This document shows, piece by piece, positions 31,420 to 38,419 of a DNA stretch of 64,000 nucleotides. This DNA comes from a virus. The stretch's first letter is position 1. Each line of letters opens with the position of its first letter. A model generated the notes under the pieces. That model had not been told where the DNA came from. It worked only from the letters and a program-made list of their open reading frames with translations, and ran no database searches. The stretch is from IMG/VR virus record IMGVR_UViG_3300042464_000635, positions 1 through 64,000 of that record; one strand, 5' to 3'. The position numbers and the translations under genes were made by a program.

Positions 31420-31945
31420 ATTCAATCTTGTTGAGGGGGCTAACGAGAAAGAACCAGCAGCCGTTGGCCATCCAAGAGTGCGTTTCCCTATCGTCAAAAA
31501 CTAGCGCGTCCCCCGGCCTCATCAATGTCATTTTTCCGCCAGCGTAAAATTCGCCTTCAGATATGAGCTGGCTGCCGTAGGGAGCCTCGTCGTCAGGCGT
31601 GTGCCCCCCGAGATAAACCAGCAGAGACAAGCCTGTCATCTGGTAGTCTTCGTGCGAGCCTACGGACCCTTTCCCGTATACAACCGTGGCGCCCTCGCGG
31701 CGCATATTGTCAGACGGGTCGGGAAACCTGTATTGCTGGCCCGTAAGGTTCAGAAGCGTAAGAGCCTCGGGCAAAGTGGCGCGAAGCCAGTCTGGAACTG
31801 ACCTAGTTCCAACATCCCCCAGAGTCCACAACCGTGGGTCAGACCTTCGGGTACCCGCCGCAGCTTCTGACACCGATCGTAGGAGTTTCTCAATAGTGAA
31901 GTTAGGGACGGTAACCTTGCCGTCAATTTTGATGGCACGCTTCAT
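31397..31945 (-). CDS. 2OG-Fe(II) oxygenase-like protein
   Basis: 182 aa from the ATG at 31945. SVGSHEDYQMTGLSLLVYLG (about 93-112) supplies HxD, and GDALVFDDRETHSWM (about 145-159) the distal His with the GD landmark. A beta-helix oxygenase distinct from the TET/JBP protein. The target could be a protein side chain, nucleobase or nucleotide; unknown. Confidence 0.6.
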   Translation of the reverse strand: MKRAIKIDGKVTVPNFTIEKLLRSVSEAAAGTRRSDPRLWTLGDVGTRSVPDWLRATLPEALTLLNLTGQQYRFPDPSDNMRREGATVVYGKGSVGSHEDYQMTGLSLLVYLGGHTPDDEAPYGSQLISEGEFYAGGKMTLMRPGDALVFDDRETHSWMANGCWFFLVSPLNKIEYAKASPA

Positions 31946-31975
31946 ACTTGGAGAACTAAGCTCGCTTACACACCC

Positions 31976-32004
31976 ATTATAACCCCTTTGACTCGGGAAG
32001 GCAA
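31976..32004 (-). promoter_or_regulatory. promoter module, TTGCCT-17-TATAAT
   Basis: -35 TTGCCT (31999-32004), -10 TATAAT (31976-31981), both near consensus; weak spacer dyad; GGGCGGTTTCCACCC upstream. Drives the oxygenase operon. Confidence 0.8.
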
Positions 32005-32111
32005 GGGTGGAAACCGCCCTTTTCATAGGGTTTTAAGCATAGTCCGCAGAATCTGAGACTCTTCTTCCTTTGGCCCTAGTATCCAGTGTCGCTAGTGCGA
32101 ACGTCGGTTCG

Positions 32112-32438
32112 TCAAAGACCAACGTCAAGGTTAAGCTCGTCAAGAGCACTTTGAACTTCCGACCTTCCTGTGTTCTCGTAGACCACACTTCCCCCACAAC
32201 CCCCACTACCCGGGAAACCCTCAACAAATTCGTCAAGGTCGTCTAAGTCAGCGTACTTTTCAATTAGGTCAGTGTACCCTGCGTTAAGCACGGCCTGAAA
32301 GAAGCCGTCGTCGTCAAGCTCGTCAATTGCCGCTTTCACGGAGAGGGAGTATACGCGGATAACTTCGCTTATTGGTGCGTTGTTAATCACCCGTGAAATT
32401 ACTTCATTCACGAATTCTGGTTTGTCTTTAATTGTCAT
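32112..32438 (-). CDS. hypothetical protein sharing a C-terminal tail
   Basis: 108 aa, acidic, two helical segments then a Gly-rich linker (GFPGSGGCGGS). It ends SEVQSALDELNLDVG, nearly the same tail as 32813-32977. A promoter-like TTCAAC-17-TATACA lies just upstream. Confidence 0.65.
   Translation of the reverse strand: MTIKDKPEFVNEVISRVINNAPISEVIRVYSLSVKAAIDELDDDGFFQAVLNAGYTDLIEKYADLDDLDEFVEGFPGSGGCGGSVVYENTGRSEVQSALDELNLDVGL
32137..32159 (-). repeat. 23-bp identical block (copy 1)
   Basis: Identical to 32853-32875. Encodes the shared EVQSALDE tail of two otherwise different genes on either side of two tRNA genes. Confidence 0.75.
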
Positions 32439-32506
32439 TTTGCATGTGTATAACGGTTTCTTTAGCGCCGTTGAACCTCTATGTGTTCAAAGGGGAAACC
32501 GTAAAC

Positions 32507-32590
32507 GGAAGAGGGGGGATTTGAACCCCCGGAGGTTTAACCCTCTACAGTGTTCGAAGCTGCTGCTTTCGGCCGCTCAGCCACTCTTCC
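32507..32590 (-). tRNA. tRNA-Ser (CGA)
   Basis: 84 nt. Acceptor GGAAGAG/CTCTTCC, D-arm, anticodon loop TTCGAAC (anticodon CGA) with one weak pair at the top of the stem, long variable arm with GAGG/CCTC, T-arm GGGGG-TTCAAAT-CCCCC. No encoded CCA. Confidence 0.85.
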
Positions 32591-32680
32591 TTGTCACCGT
32601 GGTGGGCCACTCCTGTGTCGTTCACCGAAGATGGCCTTTGTGTGGGTTCTTTAACGAGTTTTCGGCTAGTTGAAACTAAG

Positions 32681-32769
32681 TAGGCGCGTAGGGAGTCGAA
32701 CCCTAACTAGCCGGTAATCTGCCGGAGAGGACTTTATAATGGTCCCTGTGCACCGTACACCACGCGCCC
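32681..32769 (-). tRNA. class II tRNA, anticodon unclear (Tyr?)
   Basis: 89 nt. Acceptor GGGCGCG/CGCGCCT, discriminator A, T-arm TAGGG-TTCGACT-CCCTA, long variable arm CCGG-cagatta-CCGG. The anticodon stem GGGAC/GTCCT closes on a nine-nt loop CATTATAAA, so the anticodon is ambiguous: ATA (Tyr) counting from the 3' side, TAT (Ile) if one pair opens. The class II shape and A73 fit tRNA-Tyr, and a TyrRS is encoded 21 kb away. The odd loop may reflect an indel. Confidence 0.7.
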
Positions 32770-32812
32770 ATGAAGGGGGAACCACCGTGTGGGGTGGAAC
32801 CCAAGGTAAAGC

Positions 32813-32977
32813 TCAGACAGAGGGAGTTTGAACTCCGAACGCCAAGTCAAATTCGTCAAGAGCACTTTGAACTTCAGTGCTGGTGCTCGCCTCGCTAAGC
32901 TTCAGAAGGAGCTTTGCTCCCCTGGGGCTTTTGTTGCTAATTCGTGCGGCACGATCAACTATTGAAAGATTTGCCAT
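32813..32977 (-). CDS. small hypothetical protein with shared tail
   Basis: 54 aa from the ATG at 32977 (leader ACAACAACAATACAAA). N-terminal MANLSIVDRAARISNKSP, tail TEVQSALDEFDLAFG shared with 32112-32438. Lies between two tRNA genes. Confidence 0.6.
   Translation of the reverse strand: MANLSIVDRAARISNKSPRGAKLLLKLSEASTSTEVQSALDEFDLAFGVQTPSV
32853..32875 (-). repeat. 23-bp identical block (copy 2)
   Basis: Partner of 32137-32159, same orientation and frame. Confidence 0.75.
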
Positions 32978-33019
32978 TTTGTATTGTTGTTGTTTAGTGT
33001 GGCTGCAAAGGCAGCCGAC

Positions 33020-33090
33020 GCCCTGAGAGGGATTCGAACCCACGACCGGTGTCTTAGAAGGACAGTGCTCTTCCACTGAGCTACCAGGGC
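33020..33090 (-). tRNA. tRNA-Arg (TCT)
   Basis: 71 nt. Acceptor GCCCTG/CAGGGC, D-arm GCTC-agtggaa-GAGC, anticodon arm CTGTC-CTTCTAA-GACAC with TCT, T-arm with TTCGAAT. Preceded by a promoter at 33101-33129. Confidence 0.85.
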
Positions 33091-33100
33091 TTTCATGACT

Positions 33101-33129
33101 AGAATAGCGTCCCACAGGGGGTAGTAAAC
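33101..33129 (-). promoter_or_regulatory. promoter of the tRNA block
   Basis: -35 GTTTAC (33124-33129), -10 TATTCT (33101-33106), 17-nt spacer containing CCC-ctgt-GGG. Ten nt upstream of tRNA-Arg. Confidence 0.6.
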
Positions 33130-33152
33130 CTTATCTGCAAGGCACCCCTGAC

Positions 33153-33509
33153 TTAAGCCCCCTCTCCCGCGTCATTGGACTCCCCTCTCACCCACTCAAC
33201 CCAGTAGTCTCGCGGGCACCGCATGTTTGCCATGGTTGTCTTAGCGGGAAGAAAGCATCCGCACACGTCACAGGTTGAGCTTTTTTCATTGAAGGAGCCG
33301 CACACGTTGCTCTCACAAAGTGCGAGTCGGTCCTTTGCCACTTGGCGAGGGGCAAACGACGGATCGTCCAGCATTCGTTTAGCTGTGTCAATCAAGGATG
33401 CGCCGAAACTTCTGCGGCAACACTCTGGCTCTTTATTCGTTTGTTCCAACGTTGCTCTGCGAAAGGTCTGTACAGTGTAATTTACCCGGATCAGTCCGTA
33501 AAGGTGCAC
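33153..33509 (-). CDS. Cys-rich zinc-ribbon-like phage protein
   Basis: 118 aa. RLALCESNVCGSF then TCDVCGCFLPAKT and MRCPRDYW give a Cys pattern typical of a small phage/bacterial family (CxxC then CGCFL-KT then CP--W). Predicted zinc binding. Overlaps 33491-33934 by 19 nt. Confidence 0.75.
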   Translation of the reverse strand: MHLYGLIRVNYTVQTFRRATLEQTNKEPECCRRSFGASLIDTAKRMLDDPSFAPRQVAKDRLALCESNVCGSFNEKSSTCDVCGCFLPAKTTMANMRCPRDYWVEWVRGESNDAGEGA

Positions 33510-33934
33510 AAGACCGAGAGATGCTTGTACAAAATACTCTCATCGAAAAACCGGTACTCCGACGAAAACTTTTCTCTCTGCTGAAAGTGTTCGAGCTCTT
33601 TTAAGGTGGACCTAACAACCGGGCAGTCTGAAACGTAATCCTTGTACCAGAAAGTGTTGAACTTTGGAATGTACTTCCACCTATCTCCGTGCGGAATCCA
33701 AACTTTTTCAAATTCTATTTCGAATAGTGAGAACGGGTCGTCCCATTTTTCAGGATTTACGACGCTTAACTGCTGCACGATATCTTTCGTATCGTCGAGA
33801 AACCACTGAAAGTGCGTGCTGTTGGGGGATACTTTCCATGTTAGGTTGACAATAAGATAGGGGATGTCGGGAAAGTCCCCTGACTGCACCGAAACCTTCT
33901 CGGCCACCCTTAAGCTAGTGATTGCCGTTTTCAT
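33491..33934 (-). CDS. hypothetical protein
   Basis: 147 aa, beta-rich first half, aromatic middle (FEKVWIPHGDRWKYIPKF). Overlaps both neighbours. Not recognised. Confidence 0.65.
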   Translation of the reverse strand: MKTAITSLRVAEKVSVQSGDFPDIPYLIVNLTWKVSPNSTHFQWFLDDTKDIVQQLSVVNPEKWDDPFSLFEIEFEKVWIPHGDRWKYIPKFNTFWYKDYVSDCPVVRSTLKELEHFQQREKFSSEYRFFDESILYKHLSVLCTFTD

Positions 33935-34208
33935 CTTCCTCCGAAATGTTTGAAACTTCCGGGGTTCCCCTCAAAAGAAGCGTCTCAAAGAATTCGACCA
34001 CGTCTATGCGATTAGTCGTATCAACTCCCGCCGTGCGACAGAACTCGATTGCTTCGTACTCAAAGGGGAAGAACGGGTTGGACAAGCCGAAAGATTTAAG
34101 TCTCTGCAGGAAACAGTCTCGGATTGCGCCATAAAGGGGCGGGAAATCGGACTCGTTAAGTTCGACGGTGCGTTCAACTTTCGACGGTGCGTTATACGTG
34201 ATTTTCAT
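33915..34208 (-). CDS. hypothetical protein
   Basis: 97 aa from the ATG at 34208, 2 nt from the end of the previous gene. The longer frame to 34553 is shadow. Acidic end. Not recognised. Confidence 0.65.
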   Translation of the reverse strand: MKITYNAPSKVERTVELNESDFPPLYGAIRDCFLQRLKSFGLSNPFFPFEYEAIEFCRTAGVDTTNRIDVVEFFETLLLRGTPEVSNISEEDENGNH

Positions 34209-34209
34209 A

Positions 34210-34746
34210 CTACTCAGTGGGGTGTACTGAATGGGAATTACGTTCAATAACTTGTTCCAGGAAAACAAGTGCTTGTTCGTCAGTGTCGAAGAAGTGGCCT
34301 GCTGCATTCGATCCGAGAAGCACCTCTCCCGCTTCTTTAGGTGTGAGAGTAAAAGCACCAACCCCTCCCATAACCTGCGCGAAGCCCGCCAGACAGTGAG
34401 TGGTCCCGCACGTGTGAAAACCTGCTTCGTTCGATGGTTCCTTCCAGAAGGACCAATCTTCGTAAGTTGTTCTGTCAGTGTCAAACCAGAGCTTGTGCCA
34501 CCTCTCCATGTGGAGGTTTTTCCGGTCGCGCTCAACAATCCATAGTGCGACATGGAGGAGATTGGCTTCCTGTTGTTCGGGTGTCAACCCTCCCAAGTCT
34601 TCTACGTTTCTGTACGTGCACTCCTCTAAGGCGTCAAGGGCGAGTAGGAAATTCGCCGGGATATGCGGGAGCGGAGGGAGCCCTTGTGATGTGCACATCC
34701 GGTGAGCAACCCGAGTGGCTTCAGCTGGCGTCAGTGTTGTGGTCAT
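34210..34746 (-). CDS. CGTxHC-motif family protein (paralogue 1)
   Basis: 178 aa from the ATG at 34746 (context GAAACA). LPPLPHIPANFL, then LTPEQQEANLLHVALWIVERD, CGTTHCLAGFAQVM and FFDTDEQALVFLE. Paralogues at 51462-51872 and 52248-52679 share every landmark. The CGTxxCxAG motif occurs in bacterial and phage proteins of unknown role and may hold a metal or heme. Confidence 0.75.
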   Translation of the reverse strand: MTTTLTPAEATRVAHRMCTSQGLPPLPHIPANFLLALDALEECTYRNVEDLGGLTPEQQEANLLHVALWIVERDRKNLHMERWHKLWFDTDRTTYEDWSFWKEPSNEAGFHTCGTTHCLAGFAQVMGGVGAFTLTPKEAGEVLLGSNAAGHFFDTDEQALVFLEQVIERNSHSVHPTE

Positions 34747-34824
34747 TGTTTCGTTCAAAGGGGTAGTTTGTTTGGAAAGAGTCGCGCAGGTATAAGGTGC
34801 GGGGCTTTGCCCAACTGAGCAAAC

Positions 34825-35115
34825 CTAGGGGAACAGCCTACGTGTCACAAAGTAAGTTGAGACACCCTGGTCGCTGCAAATGTAGAGGCTCAAGGGCTCT
34901 TGGGTTATGTACACGGAGGCACGAGCCGAATTGCTCAGTAACTTGCACTTTTCAGCTAGGACTTTCTCTTCTTCTCTCTCAGTCTTGGCGGCATGCTCAT
35001 CGGCTCTACGGATGGCCACGTCAATTGCCGCCACCACTTGAATTACTAGTCCGAGTGCCGCAGTAAAGAACACAAGGCCAACTACAGCGCGAACGTACGG
35101 GTTTTCGGGTTTCAT
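34825..35115 (-). CDS. membrane-anchored protein
   Basis: 96 aa from the ATG at 35115. One membrane helix (about residues 9-30), a charged helix (ADEHAAKTEREEEKVLAEK), and a C-terminal domain with two Cys. Possibly spanin- or signal-anchor-like, unproven. Confidence 0.6.
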   Translation of the reverse strand: MKPENPYVRAVVGLVFFTAALGLVIQVVAAIDVAIRRADEHAAKTEREEEKVLAEKCKLLSNSARASVYITQEPLSLYICSDQGVSTYFVTRRLFP

Positions 35116-35282
35116 ACTTCGTGTCGAATGCGGTATTTCATTGGATGGTTGACGGTGGAAGGTGAGCTGATTAACTTTAGCGTGTGCACGGCAAGGGAGA
35201 GGGGGGCGGGAAACCGCCCATTCCCCGTGGTGAGATCTTAGGAGCGGGACCCTTGGGCCCGGTACCCTATGGCTAGCTTTTC
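35116..35282. other. intergenic region with GC hairpins
   Basis: Holds a GGGCGGTTTCCCGCC hairpin (about 35204-35218), and near 35277-35303 a TTGCCT with a TTTCC/GGAAA-like spacer but a poor -10 (CATAGG). Probably a decayed promoter module for 34825-35115. Confidence 0.4.
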
Positions 35283-35534
35283 CTAGAAAAGGCAAGGCAA
35301 GGCGGGTAACCGCCCTTCTAGTTCGGTGGTGATGGCGAAGAGTTCGGCGCGGATCTGCTCGCATTGGGTGATGCAGCAGTCGTTGCCGCAGGGGTCAGGT
35401 GGCACCACTTGATCCGCAGCGACTCGGAGAACGGCAGCGGCATCTGCTATCGCTTGTAACTGCACGGATCGAGGCTCCGCTTCATTTAAGACAGTGTTCA
35501 GAACCGCCTGAGCGGACCGGGAACGGTTTGTCAT
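35283..35534 (-). CDS. SxAQAV-type small protein
   Basis: 83 aa. SRSAQAVLNTVLNEA and AIADAAAVLRVAADQVVP are landmarks of a small family I associate with Synechococcus/Cyanobium genomes and their phages, ending in a C-terminal helix with a Cys pair region. Useful as a host clue; function unknown. Confidence 0.7.
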   Translation of the reverse strand: MTNRSRSAQAVLNTVLNEAEPRSVQLQAIADAAAVLRVAADQVVPPDPCGNDCCITQCEQIRAELFAITTELEGRLPALPCLF

Positions 35535-35632
35535 TTGAATCGCTTACACGCTATAATCATGCCGCCTTTACTAGGGGGAAGGCAAGGCGGGAGACCGCCC
35601 TTCCTTTAGGGCTGAGAGTCCCCACATCACAA

Positions 35633-35830
35633 TCAATCTCTTTCCCACAATTGGGAGCACCGTTGACTACACTTTAGCGGCCTGAGCGGGTAGCTCATTT
35701 TGGCCCTGAACGCATTTCTTTGTACTTCTTCTGCGTTCCTGCCTGTCACAACCATTTGAGTCTTGCACAATGCATCGTTGCCAGATAAAGCGGTGCAAAG
35801 CGCCAAGATCGCAATTGAAACTCTGTTCAT
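35633..35830 (-). CDS. small protein with signal-like N-terminus
   Basis: 65 aa. MNRVSIAILALCTALSGNDA looks like a signal peptide, followed by a basic Cys-containing tail. Start context GAACA(ATG). May be periplasmic or lipid-anchored. Confidence 0.55.
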   Translation of the reverse strand: MNRVSIAILALCTALSGNDALCKTQMVVTGRNAEEVQRNAFRAKMSYPLRPLKCSQRCSQLWERD

Positions 35831-35845
35831 TGTTCGTGTGAAAAT

Positions 35846-35929
35846 GGAACCGGCGGGACTCGAACCTGAAACCGAACCTTAGACACCCGAAGTACCTTAA
35901 CTTGCGGGCTTTTCCGGCGAAGAGCCAAG
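35846..35929 (-). tRNA. degenerate tRNA-like sequence
   Basis: The ends GGAAC/GTTCC pair, a D-arm GGCT/AGCC and a T-loop TTCGAGT are present, but the T-stem has two mismatches and the middle is overlong. The best anticodon arm (CGGGT-GTCTAAG-GTTCG, anticodon CTA) relies on G-U pairs. Its 5' part overlaps the end of 35897-36439. Pseudo-tRNA or an odd suppressor-like tRNA. Confidence 0.4.
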
Positions 35930-36439
35930 TTCCTGGGATGCGGCTAGATAGTCTTCGATGGCTGCATGAAAGTTGGATTCAAATTCAGCTATCGTTTCGC
36001 CGTGAAACGAGATAATGTCGTCGATGTCTAGGACACGACCAACAATAATCTTGTCTTCAGTATCGAAGACCATACTGGCTGTGTAGTCTTTGTAGGCCAT
36101 GGAATTGATCATGGCTTTCCGCACCCAAGTAGAAGAATACGGTTCAATAAGCATGTACAAACCTTCCTCAAACTTCCCCGTAGAGAGAATGATTTGGAGG
36201 GCTGTTTGAGTTTGTTCGTGAAGTTGCCTGTACTCCTCTTCCTGTGACTCGGTCAATTCTTCTAGGTCTTCTCCAGTCAGAATTTCGTGTATGTCTCCGA
36301 TAACCCAACTGTTGCCATACGGTCTTTTCGGGTCTATTTCCGGAGCACCGAATTCACAGTTGCTCCACCCAACGTGCATTCTTCTCAGCAGTTTCAGGTG
36401 GTTTTGAGTTAGGAGAAATGAGGTCTTGCTGTTAGTCAT
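35897..36439 (-). CDS. HicB-like antitoxin fused to an N-terminal domain
   Basis: 180 aa. Residues 115-180 are HicB-like: YKDYTASMVFDTEDKIIVGR, then IDDIISFHGETIAEFESNF and ending SQELGSSPEKPAS. Residues 1-110 (LLTQNHLKLLRRMHVGW, CEFGAPEIDPKRPYGNS) match a separate bacterial hypothetical family. No HicA toxin adjoins. A phage-carried orphan antitoxin could neutralise a host HicA; the fusion itself is unusual. Confidence 0.65.
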   Translation of the reverse strand: MTNSKTSFLLTQNHLKLLRRMHVGWSNCEFGAPEIDPKRPYGNSWVIGDIHEILTGEDLEELTESQEEEYRQLHEQTQTALQIILSTGKFEEGLYMLIEPYSSTWVRKAMINSMAYKDYTASMVFDTEDKIIVGRVLDIDDIISFHGETIAEFESNFHAAIEDYLAASQELGSSPEKPAS

Positions 36440-36454
36440 AGTAAAAATGGGAAT

Positions 36455-36565
36455 GGGACCGGCAGGACTCGAACCTGCAACCGCGCCTTTAAAAGAGGTA
36501 ATTTAATTGCTGATGTATCTTTGTCAAGATAACTTTTCGTGCTCTACCAGTTGAGCTACGGTCCC
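36455..36565 (-). tRNA. tRNA-Lys (TTT) with a 39-nt insertion
   Basis: Acceptor GGGACCG/CGGTCCC, D-arm GCTC/GAGC, T-arm GCAGG-TTCGAGT-CCTGC and loop CTTTTAA (anticodon TTT) are all canonical. Positions 36499-36537 interrupt the 5' strand of the anticodon stem: CG then CCT join into CGCCT, pairing perfectly with AGGCG, only when the 39 nt are removed. The mature length would be 72 nt. The insertion has AAAAG, a TATCTT/AAGATA hairpin and TCAGCAA. Confidence 0.75.
36499..36537 (-). other. intron-like insertion in tRNA-Lys
   Basis: 39 nt with the order AAAAG, 6-bp hairpin, CATCAGCAA, AT-rich tail. The same order occurs in the insertion at 37073-37121. Confidence 0.65.
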
Positions 36566-36621
36566 GTATTTGCTCCGAAAACTACCTGGAGCAATATTGA
36601 AAGTTTTTCTTAGCCCTTGAG

Positions 36622-36873
36622 CTACTCTCCAATTTTAGTGGGTTCAAAGGTTAAATTAAACCACTCCCCGTCAGAGTTACAGAACAAGAGCTTAGAGTCG
36701 CTATCGTCAGGGTAATGCCAGATCAGCATGTTCTTTAACGATTTGTTTTGGGAGTTTTTGGGTAGGGTCTTACCTCGCTTCAGTCGATACAATACGTCAT
36801 GCCCTATCCCTTTACTCGGCACGTCTAACCGTATGCCCTTGTCACCGTCAAAACCTGCTTCAGTAGGTGTCAT
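36622..36873 (-). CDS. hypothetical protein
   Basis: 83 aa, basic first half, acidic aromatic second half (MLIWHYPDDSDSKLLFCNSD). Sits between two interrupted tRNA genes. Not recognised. Confidence 0.55.
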   Translation of the reverse strand: MTPTEAGFDGDKGIRLDVPSKGIGHDVLYRLKRGKTLPKNSQNKSLKNMLIWHYPDDSDSKLLFCNSDGEWFNLTFEPTKIGE

Positions 36874-37038
36874 GTCTTTTTGTTGGGTCTACGTTCGCTT
36901 GGCAAATTACTTGGATCGAGAACAAAGGTCTTTTACTACCATTATGGAGATAAAGTTTGGGTTTAACTAGATAGTTGTTTTTCCCAAGAGAGTTAGGGTA
37001 AATCGCTGAACTATCTACGTTTCCCATAGAGAAACAAT
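36874..37038. other. AT-rich gap before tRNA-Cys
   Basis: 165 bp without an ORF or clear promoter. Confidence 0.3.
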
Positions 37039-37159
37039 CGAAGAGGCAAGATTCGAACTTGCGTATGGCGGTTCCTTTTGCGTATTGGGTAGTTGCTGAA
37101 TTACCTAAGCTAGGTAATCTTTTTGCATTACCGCTGCCTAACCACTTGGCTACTCTTCG
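37039..37159 (-). tRNA. tRNA-Cys (GCA) with a 49-nt insertion
   Basis: Acceptor CGAAGAG/CTCTTCG, D-arm GCC-aagtggtta-GGC, anticodon stem GCGGT/ACCGC, T-arm GCAAG-TTCGAAT-CTTGC. The anticodon loop is 57 nt; it starts AATGCAAA (anticodon GCA) and 37073-37121 are extra, 3' of the anticodon near the classical 37/38 intron site. The insertion holds an 8-bp hairpin ATTACCTA/TAGGTAAT then TCAGCAAC. Confidence 0.75.
37073..37121 (-). other. intron-like insertion in tRNA-Cys
   Basis: 49 nt; shares the hairpin then TCAGCAA order with 36499-36537, though placed differently in the anticodon arm. Confidence 0.65.
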
Positions 37160-37285
37160 GTTTTCGCACCGCTTTGCTGGGTGGAGGTTAAGGGGGCGAG
37201 GAGTGGAACCTTGAGCTCCACATCCGTATCATAGGTTGGAAGTGCTAGGGGTAAACGGAATCAAGCAGAGACCCTTACTCGGGGC

Positions 37286-37726
37286 CTATCGCGGGGCACC
37301 ACCCATGTACTCTCGAAAGGCGTTCATAAAGTACCTTACGTCCTTCTCGTAAGATGTGTCAGGGTCGTACCACGAGAAGGGGACTTTTGTGATATCTTCT
37401 TGGAGAAAATAAGGTCATACTTGGCTTCATCGGAGAGCTTAGACTCGTAGATTGAGTTGGCCTCCCTGTACACTCTGCTTAGCTCATCAAAGCCACCTGC
37501 TCCACTTGCTTCTTCGTTCAACTCCAGGGCACCTTCGTACCACTCTTCGAGGGACTCCACAATTTCTCCAAGCCTTGTGGCGTAGGTGTGTTGGTCGTCC
37601 CTCAGTAAACTGTCACGAAAAGAGCGCAATTGACTCAGGGGTTTGTTAAACTTCCACATTGCTTTATGGCTAACGGAGAAAGGAGGCATCCCCCGAGAAG
37701 ATGCTGTGTACTGGGGTGTTTTCCAT
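37286..37726 (-). CDS. hypothetical protein, leaderless, two compensating frameshifts
   Basis: Three frames join into one 146-aa protein: an ATGGAAAAC start at 37726, 6 nt after the -10; a body from about 37689 (MWKFNKPLSQLRSF, an acidic helix near residue 70); and an end VPFSWYDPDTSYEKDVRYF in the third frame, stopping at 37286. It needs one G fewer in GGGGG near 37690 and one C more near 37412. The total length is a multiple of three. No homologue recognised. Confidence 0.6.
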
Positions 37727-37732
37727 ACATGA

Positions 37733-37761
37733 ACTATAGCGGTTTTGCTGAGCGAAGGAAA
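37733..37761 (-). promoter_or_regulatory. promoter module, TTTCCT-17-TATAGT
   Basis: -35 TTTCCT (37756-37761), -10 TATAGT (37733-37738), partial spacer dyad. Six nt to ATGGAAAAC. Confidence 0.7.
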
Positions 37762-37788
37762 GGGTGAAAACCGAACCGCTAGGGGCGG

Positions 37789-38061
37789 TTAACCGCCCTG
37801 GCTCAAATTTGTTACTCGTCGAGTTCCCTTGTACAACTCGATAACTTCACCATCTTCCGACACTCTTACGTCGTAATGGCGGTACTCGGTTGGTATTTCG
37901 TGTCCAACTAAGGGTGTGAAGTCTCTTAGAAAGTTCTCCCAAGAAATAACATTGTCTAGGCCACGACTTCGTAAGTTTTCTACAAGACTGTCGTACTCCT
38001 CCCGCAAAGAAGAGGAAAAGGGAGCCCACTCGCTATGCGATTCACTTGGTTGACCTTGCAT
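37789..38061 (-). CDS. hypothetical protein
   Basis: 90 aa, Ser/Glu-rich N-terminus, beta C-terminus (YDVRVSEDGEVIELYKG). Overlaps the membrane gene start by 20 nt. Not recognised. Confidence 0.65.
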   Translation of the reverse strand: MQGQPSESHSEWAPFSSSLREEYDSLVENLRSRGLDNVISWENFLRDFTPLVGHEIPTEYRHYDVRVSEDGEVIELYKGTRRVTNLSQGG

Positions 38062-38230
38062 ACAAATTCGACAGTAGCAGAAGCAGAATGAGTGACAAAA
38101 TGGACACAGAGCCTAAGATTACGATTGGGCTAAGCACCGAGACCCATGGCCAGGATATTTGCCCCGTTAATTTCAATCCGATGAGAAGACCCTGGGCTGT
38201 CATTAACGAAGCTGAGAGATTCGTAAACAT
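38042..38230 (-). CDS. two-helix membrane protein (tandem copy 1)
   Basis: 62 aa with two membrane helices. LKLTGQISWPWVSVLSP is shared in pattern with the next gene (LKVAGQVSWPWLTVLSP), so the pair is a tandem duplication. This W-P-W motif recurs in small phage membrane proteins. Confidence 0.75.
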   Translation of the reverse strand: MFTNLSASLMTAQGLLIGLKLTGQISWPWVSVLSPIVILGSVSILSLILLLLLSNLYARSTK

Positions 38231-38233
38231 TAG

Positions 38234-38419
38234 TTATTTCTCATGTGTAAGTACCTGAAGAATCATCCAAAGGGCTCCCAACCCAAGTAGAAAAATTGGC
38301 ACAAGAGTCGGTGAAAGCACTGTGAGCCAGGGCCAGGAAACCTGACCCGCTACCTTCAAAGTTATGAAAACGGTTTGCAGAACGATGCAGAGGGCACCCG
38401 GCAATTTGATCCAGATCAT
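38234..38419 (-). CDS. two-helix membrane protein (tandem copy 2)
   Basis: 61 aa, same architecture as 38042-38230, 3 nt apart. The start overlaps the end of the DUF2828 gene. Role unknown. Confidence 0.75.
   Translation of the reverse strand: MIWIKLPGALCIVLQTVFITLKVAGQVSWPWLTVLSPTLVPIFLLGLGALWMILQVLTHEK

Noticed and set aside
36499-37121. Group I introns in the tRNAs
   Set aside because: 39 and 49 nt are far too short for the group I catalytic core, and no P7/P3 elements are present.
37190-37315. A tRNA-like stretch (T-loop-like CTCAAGG within a GTGGAG/TTCCAC stem) at the end of the tRNA cluster
   Set aside because: No matching acceptor stem, no plausible D-arm, and no anticodon loop with U33 on either strand. 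It also overlaps the end of the frameshifted gene 37286-37726.
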